This document shows, piece after piece, positions 26,901 through 39,203 of a stretch of 64,000 nt of DNA. Made by a program: the position numbers and the translations under genes. The stretch covers positions 54,412 to 118,411 of the forward strand of contig WACJ01000447.1 of the NCBI GenBank assembly GCA_008973525.1. Direction: 5' to 3'. Under the pieces are notes generated by a model that was not told where the DNA came from, made no database searches, and worked only from the letters and a program-made list of their open reading frames with translations. Each line of letters starts with the position of its first letter. The first letter of the stretch is position 1. Source of the stretch: Stenopsyche tienmushanensis (lineage: Eukaryota > Arthropoda > Insecta > Trichoptera > Stenopsychidae).

Positions 26901-29243
26901 AATAATTTTTAAGTAAAAATAACTTATCAGAATATGAAATAATAAAAAGCATGACTTGTAAAATATTTATCAGGCTTTTAATTAATGATTTTTAACACAT
27001 TGAATATCAGGATCTTAAAACTATTATCTAATCAACCAGTCAACTGCAAATCAAAATACATAGCAAATCCTCAACGAAATACTCGAGTTTCGAGAACATA
27101 CAAGTTTCGACGTAAAACCTATTGCCATAATTGATTTATGGATGTGTTTCTAGCACAATATATTGCCTTGTAAATTTTACCCTCAGAAAATGATACCTTT
27201 ACGGTGATTTATTTTACATAAAATCAAAAGAAAAGAGTTTGAAAGAAAGATAAAAACGTAATGCATATTGAATTCCTATTCTTTATACATTTGAATGAAA
27301 AAGATTTTATAGACAAAAGAAAGAGCTTAAATTTGTATCTAAAATAAATTCTTCCACTTTGTATTTTTTAAAATATAGATTTATCCCTGATAATTCATTC
27401 TCTCAAGAAAAAAATGAAAATTACTTGACATTTGAAATAAAAAAGTGTAATGCGTGCTAAATTACTTTTGACAGTTGATCAAAATAAACGAGACTATAAC
27501 ATAAAATAAATAAACTCTATATAAATTTTAATAACGTAATTTTTAAAGATAAAATCTCTACATTATTACTTTAAATTTATATTTTAGTTTTGTAAAGAGG
27601 ATTAATTGGTGCAGATCAAATTAAGTCGGTTTATCAATGGAGTGTTCTAATTAATGTCAAGCTGAATCATTCGATGTTGATTTACAGTAGACCTGCAGTA
27701 ATCCAACAAACATTTTGCAAAGCGGTGTCAGATTATCCAATTTGTCAGACTATAGGCTTTTGCACCCGACCCCTTGTAGTCCTCTGGTGTGGCCCACAAT
27801 CAACAGTGGAGACGAACTTTTGAATGTTCTCGTGGTTCTTTTTTATATAATTTGTGGATCATCCTATGGCGTACTCACTTGCCAACTTACAAAAAGATTC
27901 GTTATGATTTAAGAAATCCAGAATCTCAATTTTGCATTTTTACATTGACGAAATTTTACTTACGTATCTTACTCTAATTATACTTGTACTGGCACGTTGG
28001 ATTACAGGGGGGCAACGAATTAGACCGGGGCCGGATTACTGCGGGTCGACTGTGTATGAAAACTAATACCGAATTTTACTAAACTAATAATAAGATTGAA
28101 ACTGTGTTGATATGTTAATTAAAGATAAAATTTTCAAACCTAATTTCTGTAAAATACAACACTGATCAAATATTTCATGCTCTAATAATTTACAAGATTA
28201 ATGGAAACTGAGCCACATTCTGTAATAACACAAAATATTTTTATACAACAAATGTATGTTACCGGTACTAGTATCCTTGTGAAGAGTCACTCGCCCCTTA
28301 TCGAGAACATCGTTGAAGGCTGGCCAACCGCACCCTGAATCATATTTAGTCTTCGAACTGAATAAATCTTGACGGCATACAATACAAACGTAGACGCCTT
28401 CATCGTAACATTTATTTAAACGACCTAAAAAATCAATAGCATTTGTTACATAAACTTTTTCTGATTATACATACATATATGCATATCAATGCAGTGTAAT
28501 AACGTGCTTTTTTTCATCAAGTATCATAGAAATTGTATAACGATTTAATAACCATTTAAACTAAAAATTGCCACTAAATTGTAAAGAACCCATAACAGCG
28601 CTATTTTAGCACATTCCAAGTATTCAAAAATCCACGTATTATATTCAAATTATGATTAAAGTTTATTTAATAATTGCAAGTAACTATATGCAAGGAATAA
28701 GCAAATAACAAAAAAACCTTTGTTATTTAAGTGATCAACTAGGATGCAATTGATGTGAATCGAATAATATGTCTTATTGTTTAGTTCCATTTAATTCCCT
28801 TGAACCAGTTTAATATATAATAACAGCAGATTACCTTGAGACTTAGCTATACAAAAGTTAAACAATCAATGCTATGCAGTGATATTTCAACCAAGGAATG
28901 CTGAAAAAAATTGATGTTGCAAACTTTTGGAGTGGGTAAAAGATCACTTACATATCATAACCTAATAACCAGAAATAAATCAAAGTGAAATTTAAATATA
29001 ATGTTACAGAAATATTTTGAAATATTATTATGCATCCATGGACTGCACCCTACTGTTATAATGCCTAATTTATTTTCAAACAACATGACAAAAAACCAAA
29101 AAAAATGTAATGAAATAATAAAAGGGTCTAAAATTGATGTTTTTTTTTAAATAACCTGTAAATGGCCCTTCAGTGCCAGCTTCCTGAGTGACATGATATT
29201 GCAGGGGAGTCAACTTTTGTTTGAGAGCTTCTTTGTCGTCCAT
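23911..29243 (-). CDS. MsrB: methionine-R-sulfoxide reductase B
   Basis: Minus-strand exons 29243-29156, 28424-28263 and 24092-23911 give 143 residues with in-phase junctions. Motifs follow family order: zinc-binding C-x2-C (CIVC), [11 protein letters not shown], a second C-x2-C (RCASC), [10 protein letters not shown] and RFCINSAS, whose cysteine is the catalytic residue (selenocysteine in some animal homologues, cysteine here). It reduces methionine-R-sulfoxide in proteins using thioredoxin. The last exon has two in-frame acceptors 36 bases apart (24092 and 24056), which add or skip about 12 residues ([12 protein letters not shown]), as in Drosophila SelR isoforms. Introns of about 0.7 and 4.2 kb hold two MITEs. 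The ATG at 29243 opens MDDKEALKQ; a possible upstream coding exon is listed separately. Confidence 0.93.
25215..25496. mobile_element. hAT-type MITE in MsrB intron
   Basis: Flanked by a perfect 8-base duplication ATCTAGAG (25207-25214 and 25497-25504). Ends are CAGTGGTTCTTAAAC and, inverted, CAGCGCTTCTTAAAC, typical of hAT elements (similar to SPIN/Charlie ends). The interior repeats a GGGGTCCGCGAA-like motif near both ends and encodes no transposase. Confidence 0.9.
27685..28052. mobile_element. pogo-like MITE in MsrB intron
   Basis: Left end CAGTAGACCTGCAGTAATCC; right end, inverted, CAGTCGACCCGCAGTAATCC, 18 of 20 identical. A TA precedes the left end. No transposase is present; the frames at 27715-27977 are within the element. 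Confidence 0.8.
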
Positions 29244-29257
29244 TCTCTTGTGATTGA

Positions 29258-31225
29258 CTAAAAATAAAATAAAATTTGACAATATTACAGATGAGTTACT
29301 ATTTTCTATTATTTAAAAAGGAACTCTATAATAAAATGCTAAAAACATATTGATATCTTGAAATCAGATGAAGTAGAGGTATAAACTCATTTAATTCCAT
29401 CAGTCAAAGTTTCTAAAAATACTTGCAATCAAATCAAACAAAAAATAAGTTTGATAGAATATACAATATTTAAAAAAAAGTCTATTTCGTTAAATATACA
29501 CAGTGAATAGTGAAATTAGATTTTTGACTTCACCTCAATATTTCTATTCCTTTATGCTGCGTAAGGATTTTTCAATAAAGATGTTGAATTGGCACTTTGA
29601 AAATGCCAGAAAATATAAAATTGATATTTACATTTCTGTATTTCATGACAGACAATACGATAAAAAAATTATTTTAGTATGTTCTTTATTGTTCAAACAA
29701 TAACCAAATCAGCAACATTGAATAAACAAAATATTATACTAAAAACAGTTAATTTGTTTCACTTGAGGATACTTCACCATAATCTACATTCAGATTTAAT
29801 AAAATAGTGGCAGTGTCAATTAAGCTATGCATCTAAAATAGACCTGAAGATGAAAAACTTGATATTGTTGAACTTGAATTTAACGTCATACTGCATCACT
29901 GATAAATTGTTTCAATTGGATTCAAATATGGTCATTAAAATGTAACATGCTTCAATCATATGTTATCTCTTCAGTAAGTTGGCCTTAGATTGTTGAATCA
30001 TTGTGTGACAATAGCAATAGCAATCATTCTCTGAACTCCGGCAGAAGGCTAAAGGAATTCTGAAGTATAAAATACTGCAATTGCAGCCTAGCTGATTGAA
30101 GGGTCAAATAGACGGGAACGACAAAGATAAGGGTATGAGATATAAGATTTCACGTGTCAGTCAAAATTCATTACATGTCCTAAAAATATCAAATAGCTAG
30201 GACAAAAAATAAAGACGTGGGACATAAGAACTCAAATGACAATGAAGGATAAATAGTAAATCAAACAGTAATGGACAAAAATAAGGGTAAATGTAGGGGG
30301 GGTGAGCAGTGTTCGGGGTTATGCTCTCGAATTTGCTGACGCTTCGAGATGAGTGAGCGCTAGTGCTTCATCCCATATCAGGTCATAAAAGAGGTTCATG
30401 GTAATGGATGATCAGATAATGGAGCAAAAAATCAATTGGTGTTTTGATTCAATTAATTTAATAGAAATGGATCCGCACGTTGCATCGGCGAGTTGTTCCA
30501 CCGTCACTTATTGATGGCAATATCGAACCTCTAGACCCTTAATGTATTTTGAGCTCAAGTGAATAACTTTTCTCGATGTCTTTCTATAATGACATCCAAA
30601 TGGTACTGTTGAAATATGATCTTCCGACAGTTGTCTCGAAATCTGTATCTGCCCCATATTTGTCTGTGCCGAACACATTCATTAAATTGCAGCTGCTGTC
30701 TAGATCGTCTCCCCTTTGTTTTCTTCGATTGACTAATTGCGCAGAAATCGAGCAAGCTTATCGCTCTAAGATAAGTCGCATTCTTGAGTCCGTATTTAAC
30801 TGAATTTTTGAACCCACAAGACAAATTTTAAAAACCTTTAAATTAACTCCAAAGCTTAAAGAATATTAAAAATCTGATGGTTTCGAAATGTCTCTCTATT
30901 TCACAGTATCAAATTATAAAATAATATATCTGGACGGCTACAATTATAATCAGTTTCTAAATATTGGAACAGATCAAATACAATAAGCAATAAATAAAGA
31001 TATGGAACAGAGCAATTCACATATCAATCAAGGTAAAAATAACGGAGCGCGGTTACTATCCAGCGTTGAGATAATATAGTGGAATATAACATGTATATGC
31101 CGAAAGCGACAAATCAAAGTTATGTAAAAATATTGCATACATTCGATATTATTTGAAACGTGTATAGAAGAAAAATAGAAATTTAAGAATCGGTCTATAA
31201 GTGCGTCCATATCGACACTTCTATA
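29258..31225. other. probable MsrB first intron or 5' flank
   Basis: No supported exon. Overlapping frames at 30555-30824 on both strands are not recognisable proteins. Confidence 0.4.
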
Positions 31226-31279
31226 TTAAGAAAACGAGCTCATGGTCCCAAATACAAAATTGGAAACTCCATAAAAGGC

Positions 31280-31460
31280 AATGTTATGAATGGGAGAGAC
31301 GGGGGCGCACCTGCAGCCCTCTGGAGATTTCGGGTTGGAATTTGCCAGAGAAGAGAGGTGCGGCGTCCCAAAAGTCGGGCGCACGGCCACATTTCGCAGA
31401 GGCACCTCACCTGTGACGCAAGCGCAGCCTTCCGACGCGAGCCGATTCGCACTCACTGAC
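31280..31460 (-). promoter_or_regulatory. CpG-rich patch, candidate MsrB promoter region
   Basis: A roughly 180-base GC- and CpG-rich island in AT-rich surroundings, upstream of MsrB on the same strand and overlapping its candidate first exon. No TATA box or defined initiator was identified. Confidence 0.3.
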
Positions 31461-31468
31461 ATATACAC
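31411..31468 (-). CDS. MsrB: candidate alternative first coding exon of MsrB
   Basis: A minus-strand ATG at 31468 opens 19 codons and ends at an excellent donor, CACAG followed by GTGAGG. If joined to an acceptor at 29258-29259 (TTTTAG), the frame runs through 29257-29244 directly into the MsrB ATG, adding 24 residues (MYMSVSANRLASEG... VNHKR). The extension is plausible as an organelle-targeting or alternative N-terminus. The exon sits in a locally CpG-rich patch. The splice fit is seen in the sequence; transcription is inferred. Confidence 0.4.
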
Positions 31469-31884
31469 ATCGAGACGGATTCAAACCTACCTATTCTTGA
31501 CCATACACCCTTCCCTTTTTATAGCACCCCATTTAATATCTAACATCTAAATTAAATAAACGATTAAGATTCATCTACTGCCATCGTCATTTATTTTTGT
31601 TATTCGACTGCCGAATTATGAGATAACGAAATTAAATTATCTTTAGATGCTATATTGAAAATACGAATAATTTGTAGTAACTCAATCGTTACTAGTTCAA
31701 ATCTACAAGAGATGTTGCTGGTGACCACATTTTTAAAACACATATTCGCTATGTCAAAACGGTTAGCAATAAAAGGAAATGCTCAACGCAATCTCAAAAA
31801 AAAATGGATTAAGGCGTAATATATCATTTGAAAGCTTATTATCTGCGGCGGGAATTCTGGAACTCAGTGCTGGATCAACTTACT

Positions 31885-32349
31885 TTATTTTCTTCCAATT
31901 CTGTGTGTCCTGGGCCTCTTCCCTCCTATTGTTCAGGCCCAGACGTGCATAGTAATTTTTTATTCGATTAGCCCAGCGTACCCGAGACCTTCCGACGGGT
32001 CTGCTGTCACTCGGTTCAAAATCTAAGCGCTGTATCTGCGCCACATCACCTGCTCATCGGGGATCGCGGCGAAAGAACGAAGCTAGTAATTGCCGCTCAC
32101 CGTATATGTCCACGATGTCCTCACGATTGGACCTCTCGGTTTCGGAACCTGAGGTCTCGAGATATGTCCGATTTTTTTTCTTAAAATTTTCCTCTCAAAC
32201 CTCTCTTCGTGCATCGGGTCGCGAGCGGTCACGGTCCACGCTTCGCCCCCGTAGACCACTACCGGTCTAATCAATGCTTTATAAATTTTAGCTTTAACTG
32301 ATAGTGATTTGTTCCCTAGCATATTTTTCATGGCTGGATTTACCCACAA
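31885..32349 (-). mobile_element. RTE-type retrotransposon 3' coding fragment
   Basis: The minus frame 32349-32083 contains NKSLSVKAKIYKALIRPVV, YGGEAWTVT and ERKILRKKIG, the thumb/connection region after the palm of RTE-type reverse transcriptases. A second frame further along has SRVRWANRIKNYYARLGLNN and EEAQDTQNWKK, the usual C-terminal tail. The two are in different frames, so the copy is dead and 5'-truncated. Confidence 0.8.
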
Positions 32350-32544
32350 TTAAAATAAGCAAATGCTCAGAGCATAAAATGAACGAGGAGCACTACGCTT
32401 TATTTATATCTAAATCAACAATTTCAATTATTAGAAAAATCTTAACAGATAATAAAAAAATCCTGCAGAGAAACAGAAGGTGGAGATCTTTTAGGACCAA
32501 TTTGCCGATAATGCCTGCAACATTGCGATCGCTGTGACATATTA

Positions 32545-33282
32545 ATTCGACGCTGTTTATTGGCTTTACTATTCGGTAAGGAGGCTAAATTCATGGCCGG
32601 AGACACAAATATTGCAGAGGCAGGTATCCGAGCCGAGGTAATGGTAGCACCCTTACCGAGGCTGGTATTGGTTGGAGTCCCAAAGAAAAAAGCAGAGGAT
32701 CTAATTAGCGATGTATATGAAGCAGTCTTGAAAGATGTTCTTCCCGAGGAGGATTTCACTAAGGGTTCCAGTGTCCGTTCTCTGCGATTCAGGGAAGGAA
32801 AAGACCGGGGCACGCTCATTCTGAGCATGCCACCGTTGGCTAGGCACGCCTCAATCGAAAGGCAAGTGAGACTTGCAGTGATTCTACCTAAGGCGAAAAC
32901 TGAAAAACCACCCTGCGAGCCAAAGGCCCGTCGGATTATCGTTCTCCTTCCACTACTCGGCAAGCTGCTGGAAAAAATAATGGCCAATAGACTGAACTTG
33001 ACTTATGAAGGCACTAAGCCACTATCTGATAAGCAGTTCGGTTTCAGACCAGGGAAATCGACTGCAAATGCTATAGAAAAGGTCATCAGCACAGTCGAAA
33101 ATTCCAACTCCAAGTACGTTGTGGCAATATTCCTCGACTTTCGGGGAGCTTTCGACAACACCTGGTGGGATCTGATCATTCAAAGGCTTCAAAGAAGCGG
33201 AATACCCGCCAACTTGATCGATCTCACCAGAAGCTACCTGTCAAACAGAACTGTCGTCGCTCAGGCAGGAGTAATGAAATGA
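32545..33282 (+). mobile_element. R1-type retrotransposon fragment, ORF1-RT fusion
   Basis: An open frame of about 240 codons without a credible start. The second half is reverse transcriptase: LLPLLGKLLEKIMANRL, LSDKQFGFRPGKSTANAI and the catalytic-A region FLDFRGAFDNTWW, typical of the R1 clade. It stops in the palm before the FADD-box. The first half (LVLVGVPKKKAEDLISDV and on) looks like an ORF1/gag C-terminal region, so the copy seems internally deleted in frame. Confidence 0.75.
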
Positions 33283-33579
33283 AAAAAATGTACAAAATAA
33301 TTTTCTAATGTTATATAGAAAAGTTGTAATAAAATATATTTTTAATTTTAGAATGTGTCTTGTAAAACGTAAATTTGTTATAATTATTATTTTTTTTCTT
33401 TTCAATAAAGCTTATTATATTTACTATTCGGTCGCGTTTTGTCTGAAAAGATCCTGCCTGTAGATACATTGTGAAGTGTTGTTTGTGCCGGCGCGACAGA
33501 GCTGGCAGCCCTGCGATGACGAAGTCAAAAAACAGTGCCAAATTAAGGTGCGGTCACAGCGATCGCAATGTTTGCCAGT

Positions 33580-33725
33580 AACGCAGTAACATGCCAATTT
33601 ATAACCCTTGATGTGTTCCAGGCATACGTGTCTCGATCCGAACCCGCGACAACTGACGGAGAAGAAAAACAATCCATTAGAGATTTTTGGAAGAACTACA
33701 ATTTCACGGAACCCGCAGATAATAC
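33580..33725 (+). mobile_element. Tigger transposase fragment (end of DDE domain)
   Basis: The plus frame reads DVFQAYVSRSE, then TDGEEKQSIRDFWKNYNF, which matches the segment following the last catalytic block in Tigger/pogo transposases (FKAYYLRR ... FWKNYNI). It breaks off into the 21-base repeat. The minus-strand cysteine-rich frame 33424-33846 is its shadow. Confidence 0.6.
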
Positions 33726-33739
33726 AGGTTTTTGACTTC

Positions 33740-33860
33740 AAATTGGACGTTTTACAAACCAAATTGGACGTTTTACAAAACAAGTTGGACGTTTTAGAAA
33801 TCAAACTGGACGTTTTACAAACCAAATTGGACGTTTTACAAAACAAATTGGACGCTTTAT
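33740..33860 (+). repeat. 21-bp minisatellite, about 5.8 copies
   Basis: Tandem copies of AAATTGGACGTTTTACAAAC with small variations. Because the unit is seven codons, the plus strand reads as heptads LDVLQTK, LDVLQNK and LDVLEIK, ending at a stop at 33860-33862. It directly follows the Tigger fragment. Confidence 0.9.
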
Positions 33861-34065
33861 AGTATTTTATAAAAAAGTTAGAATTAAAAAAAAAAATTCA
33901 TATAAGCACATATACCGTCAAATAAAAATATGAAATATACAAATACTTTAAAAATGCTAAGCTACTTAACGCTTTCGCGCGCACACATCGTCAATCCCTT
34001 TATCGCTGCAGCACATGAGTGCAAATAAACTTCACTCAACCTAAACCTCGCACCGGATTAGTCCT

Positions 34066-34900
34066 ATGCCTACCGCGCTCCCAGACACAAAAACAAACCA
34101 TTTACAAAACATGGATCCAAAACATAGAGGAAGGTTATTTGACAACGAACCTAGAGGAACCAAAATTGATGCCAGTGTACTTAAATTGATGAATCCATTT
34201 CTCCACAAAGGTCATTATGTTTTTATGGACAATTTTTATAATAATGTATCATTATCTACTAAATTATTAGAAAAAAATACGCATACAACAGGGACATTAC
34301 GTGGAAATAGAAAAGGAAATCCAGTAGAAATAACAAAGAAGAAAATTAAAAAGGGAGAACACATATGGTTAAGAAAAAATAATATATACAAAATGGCACG
34401 ATACTAGAGATATATAAAGCATCACAACCAAATATCACTCACAACTCATCGAAAAAACGAATAGATATGGAGTCGTAAAAATAAAGCCCATTAAAATTGT
34501 GGAATACTACAAATTTATGGGTGGTGTTGATAGGTCAGACCAACTCATATCATATTATTCTTGCCCCCGAAAAACAATTCGGTGGTATAAAAAAATAATA
34601 TTCCATCTGTTAGACATGTCAGTATTTAATGCGTGGATTTTATACTGCATTAAAATGGAAAAGGCGATAAGTTTTCTATATATATATAACAGATAGTATC
34701 ACACCTACTCCAACAATAGGCAATACTAGTCATTTTTTGGAAAAAAGTCCTATTCCAAAAAATTATAAAAAGAAAATATGTTATTTGCGCTGCAGGTGGT
34801 GTTTAAAAAAATAATAAACGCACTGATACTTCATGGAGATGCCAAACCTGCCCAAAAAATCCTGCTCTATGTATGGGGAAATTGCTTTTCTTATTTTCAT
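34066..34900 (+). mobile_element. piggyBac transposase remnant 1
   Basis: First frame (34066-34407): LMNPFLHKGHYVFMDNFYNN and TGTLRGNRKGNP, in the catalytic core. Second frame (34499-34696): EYYKFMGGVDRSDQLISYYS and RWYKKIIFHLLDMSV, with the third catalytic Asp region. Third frame (about 34780-34890): RCRWC ... WRCQTCPKNPALC, the C-terminal cysteine-rich domain. The frames are interrupted by shifts and stops and the N-terminus is missing, so it is a pseudogene. Confidence 0.85.
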
Positions 34901-35590
34901 AATGAATCTTTTTTTTGTTATACTATTTTTTGTGAATTTTTCTTTTGAAATTTTTAATTTTTTTGTATTTTTTTTAATAAACTTATAAAATTGTTTTTTA
35001 AAAAAATAAAAATGTTGAGAACTAGTGCTTTCGACTCCCATTACTCTAATACAGAATGATCGACCTTTCATTGTGTATATTAGCGATGGTTTAAAAAGTT
35101 TTATTATTATAAAAATACAATGGTTGAAAATCACTGAAAAGTGTAAAGAATACATTAAAAAAACGTGTAAATCGATTTACTTGATGATAAATGTTTCGAC
35201 GGCAATTAAAGTTCGGTCTTATCGCTGGAATGTTATCACTAAAAACGATTAGTGAAGTAAAGAGGCAAACACGAGAGAGAAAAACTGACTCATTGTGTGT
35301 TCTGGCGATGGCTTAAGCACTAATACGTATTCATGAATATCGTCGGCAATCGGATTCACGGAAACGAGCTAAAATGACGATGCCGCGCGCGAAAGCGCTC
35401 GTTAAGCTCTTTTTTGTGGTTTACAACACTGCCAACCTACAGAAAGAATTTAGGGGAATTCTCTAGACATAACTTATAAATTTCTCTCAACTGAGTTGTC
35501 ATGATTAATGTGGGATTGCAACCTGTCAAATTTATTTTGAAAATGGGAGAAATTTCCAAAAGTTCAGTTCGATCGAGATTTCTGGTAAGG

Positions 35591-35661
35591 ATTCGAGGGC
35601 CCCCTGAACTTGAGGGCCCCGGGGCACTGCCCCGCCTAGCCCCTTGGTAGCTACGCCACTG
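35591..35661. mobile_element. terminus of an unidentified CACTG-ended element
   Basis: A GC-rich block with GGGCCCCGGGGCACTGCCCC, then CTAGCCCCTTGGTAGCTACG and CCACTG. Inverted it begins CAGTGGCGTAGCTACC, a hAT-like end. No partner end was found upstream. It abuts Tigger sequence immediately to the right. Confidence 0.5.
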
Positions 35662-35681
35662 GCCCGGAGCTAAACACGAAA

Positions 35682-35883
35682 GAAACCATCGTTGATGTCA
35701 ACGAAATTGTCAAACTAGACAATGAAACAGACATGGCCTAATATAAATGCGCACAATATTGAAGAATTATTGCAAACTACGGTCGGTCTTTCCCACGACG
35801 ATCTTAAAGAATTATTTAAACAACACGAAGATGACTTCATTTCTGAAGATGAGGAGCGAAAAAATTTTCAAATAATTTTCTAA
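35682..35883 (+). mobile_element. Tigger transposase C-terminal fragment
   Basis: Frame 1 reads TKETIVDVNEIVKLDNE; a second frame reads INAHNIEELLQTTVGLSHDD and on to KELFKQHEDDF. This matches the acidic C-terminal tail of Tigger transposases (EIV-L, then DIEELLE-H-EELTNEDL). It may be the continuation of the fragment at 33580-33725, separated by later insertions. Confidence 0.65.
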
Positions 35884-36320
35884 AAAATAATTTTAAGGTA
35901 GAATTGCAAATATAGTTTCTTTGCTCAGTCTATTTTTTTGAATTTCATAAATATTTTATGACTTAAAATTGATATTAGCAATAAATGAATAAAATCGATG
36001 CAATACGAGGGTATTTGACAATAAATGTAAAAAACTGATATATTTTGTTATAATCTGTTCCCATTGACGCTGGGAGTTATCGTCGAAACTGATTTGCCTG
36101 AAATAAACCGACAACTTATTTTCGTTTATCGTAAACAAAAGTTGGGCCACGTCATAATTGGAATGAATCTGATCAGGCAGAGTAGACATTTATTTTAGAC
36201 AAAAGTTAAATAATACAAGTGCTAAATCTAAATTTAATCCTTCTTTTTTTAACTAAATCTCCGCTCTTTTGATGCGACAAACGGTTACACATCTTATCTG
36301 TCAAAGTTACAACTTAAATA

Positions 36321-36405
36321 CAGCAGAACCTCGATTATCCGAACTGGTTGGGGATGAAAATAGTCCGGATAACGAAAATCAGGATAATCGAAAATAATCA
36401 TAATT
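36321..36405 (+). mobile_element. pogo/Tigger-type 5' terminus
   Basis: CAGCAGAACCTCGATTATCC starts the block, followed by two further inverted or direct GGATAA motifs. This is the classic terminal sequence of Tigger-like elements. The other end was not found. Confidence 0.5.
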
Positions 36406-38929
36406 GACAGGGAAAGTATGAATAATTTTTATTTGCATAGATTTAATTTTATGAACTTTTACAATATGCAAACATTATGTCATATTCCTTCGATGATTAC
36501 TTTTATGGATCATGTTATATATCGATTATTTATCATCAATAACTTTTCGATAATTATTTTTCGAGTCCTTTGGATTAATACATTTCTTATAAAGTAAATA
36601 ATTAAATTGAGGTATCATGCCCTCATCAATGCAGACGAATACTGTTCATCAGTGTCACGGCCTACGATGCATCATGCATTGATAATTACATATAAATAGC
36701 CTGAATGCCACCAACACTTATAGCATCGCCATACAACATTTTAAAACCTCGTTTTATAGAAAATATTGTGTTGCAGTAAAATTCTCTATAAAAATGTTCT
36801 TTTTTTAGCTGAGAATTTATCACTACCGATAAGACAACATTAACATAATTACATCCAACTTGTGTGTTTTATCACATACAAAGCATTTTTTTTGAGATGG
36901 CTTTTAACATACGCTTTTCATTTATGAACATTTATGCTGTCTATGAATACTTTTTATTGCGATATCACATCGCGAAAATGTTTTCCCGGCTGCTTCTTGT
37001 TATGAGATGAAAAGTGATATTTGAAATACGACCTCGATATTTTTATATCGTTCGAGATAATCTTAGGACATGAAAAATAGTCGACGATTGTAAACAAAAT
37101 AAGTGTTATTTTTATGCAAAATATCAGCTCCATTTTTTTAGATTTTATCGATTGTTATTTTCTTTATTGGAAGTCCGATAGCATCGGAGCTACATCATAA
37201 TGACGCTTTCGATATATCGACTCAACCCTCGAGTCCCGTTCAATCAACGTCGACTCCGTCAATACGATATCTCGACGTGAGATCCGTTTGCTTTTTCAAC
37301 AATTGAACGATAAGGAGTATCACAAACGTATATTGACGGACAAATAAAAACTTCAAAATTCTAGACATAAAATGAAAGGAGTGTGCTCATAAAGTGTCAT
37401 CGAGAAGGTTCGTGTAGTAAGAATTCGAGCGAATCGCATAAAAAGAATTTCACAAGAGGTGGAGGATTTTGAATGATTCCCTTAGAAATAAGTAAGTGCA
37501 ATTAAAAAAGTGATGTCGATAAGTTCCATTTATCTCATACTGATGCTTGAAATTTAACGAGAATTAAGAAGTGCAAGATATCAAGCCAGAGGAAAGTACT
37601 CATTAAAAAAAAATCTAAATCCGCAGCTCTTTTCAAACATATTATTGAATGGGAAATATTTATGATCTATCAGTTTGCGAAAAATTGAAACAATCAGGTT
37701 TGAGTTTCACAGAGCGTTTGAAGTATTATAGTTCGGGAGCTAAGATGTCAAAAGTGGAGCAATTTGATAGTTCTGTTCCTCAAAATCTAGAAATGGTACA
37801 AATTTAAAGTAAACCTGAAATATCATTTTTGAAAATTTTATAAAAATATTATCATCAGATCTGGGCATATCTTGAGAATTTTAAATATCTAAGAAATCAC
37901 TGGTGTGTTGTGGACTTAGATGAATGTGCTGATATTATTCAATTTCGGGGATAATTACTTCGCCTTAATTGGCACATACAAATCATATTGCGTTGTATCG
38001 TAATACTTTAAGATTAATTGTTTCAATAATGCTATCAAATATCTTTGATCGAATGCGCAGATATAAATTTCAATAGCTTTTCGACAATTCGCTTATAAAT
38101 AGACACCTGTTATTTTTAACAAATATCAAATAAATTCAATCAATACTGATTACCTAGTATCTGCACTCGTTATATTGTGTTTTTCCATAAAAACTTGGCT
38201 CATTATTTTTAATCTTCCTTGATTTACGTCTGGAGAAACTCTTTTTTGCCTTTTGTGACACTACAGAGCCGTTTTTTTAAGATTGTATTTAATTTAAGAA
38301 CATGATTATAATACATATAATAAATTGTTTTCACACATGCTACTGTATCAGGAAACAGCTCGATAAAAAACATAGAAGTTAGATAATAAAAACCTCATTG
38401 TTGTTTTATTCAAAGTGAAATGAAAAACTCGGAAAAATGTGTAAGCTGCTTTATAGACTTGGAATCGACAAATACAACCTGAGGATCAATTATCTTCATA
38501 AAATAAACGATATAAACTGACACATATTGAAGAAAATGTAAGCAATTATGTAAAATATGCAAAACGATACATACGTTGCCTATTGATTTTGTGAAAAAAA
38601 GCGGATAACACACAATTCTATACTTCGAATGGTCTATCAAGATCGATCGCAACGAAGCCCTTTGGTCACAAGTCCAACTACCAATCGAAAATGAAATAGA
38701 ACTAAAGCATCACGTTCGAAGAAAAAGAGAAGTGTTAGTGGAAAGTCTATTTTAATCTGCGCGACGCGACAGGCCGAGATCATCGAAGACGTTTCCAAAG
38801 TCGAGAATTTGTATACTGTTGATTTTCCTAGTTTCAATATTAACTCTTAATAGTGAGCTATTTTAATATCATTCAAATTTAGATGCTATAATCGTTTGTC
38901 CGTCACTTATCATCCGTACAAATCTACTT
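36406..38929. other. intergenic, no gene seen
   Basis: AT-rich with no supported exon. Minus-strand frames at 38410-38837 have no recognisable domain. Confidence 0.4.
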
Positions 38930-39180
38930 AACCTTCAGGATCGTCGCAGTGTGTATGAAGCTTGTACATAAATAAATGAACACTGTCGATAGCACACAAT
39001 ATTCGGTAATTTCTTCAAGTGAACATTAACAATATACATGAAATGGATTTATTATATCATTCACACATCATTATTAGTCGATGAATTTTGGTTGACGATC
39101 CAAACAATCGTACGATGTTTCTCTCCGAGCTCAACTGGAATTCGCTCGCAAATAGGCGACCATACTACCATACAGGCTGA
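38930..39180. repeat. dispersed repeat, copy 1 (possible LTR piece)
   Basis: Matches 47985-48245: CAGGATCGTCGCAG, GAAGCTTGTA-ATAAATAAAT, CGATAGCACACAATA, CAATCGTACGAT, CTCAACTGGAATTCGCTCGC and GCGAC. The other copy starts TGTCAGGATCCTCGCAG and contains AATAAA, suggesting part of an LTR, but no flanking duplication was resolved. Confidence 0.55.
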
Positions 39181-39203
39181 GATTTGCATTTGAATATTTA
39201 GTG

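Noticed and set aside
33424..33846. 140-codon minus-strand cysteine-rich frame
   Set aside because: It is the reverse of the Tigger fragment and the 21-bp minisatellite; the repeated C-K-T-S-N-L comes from the repeat.
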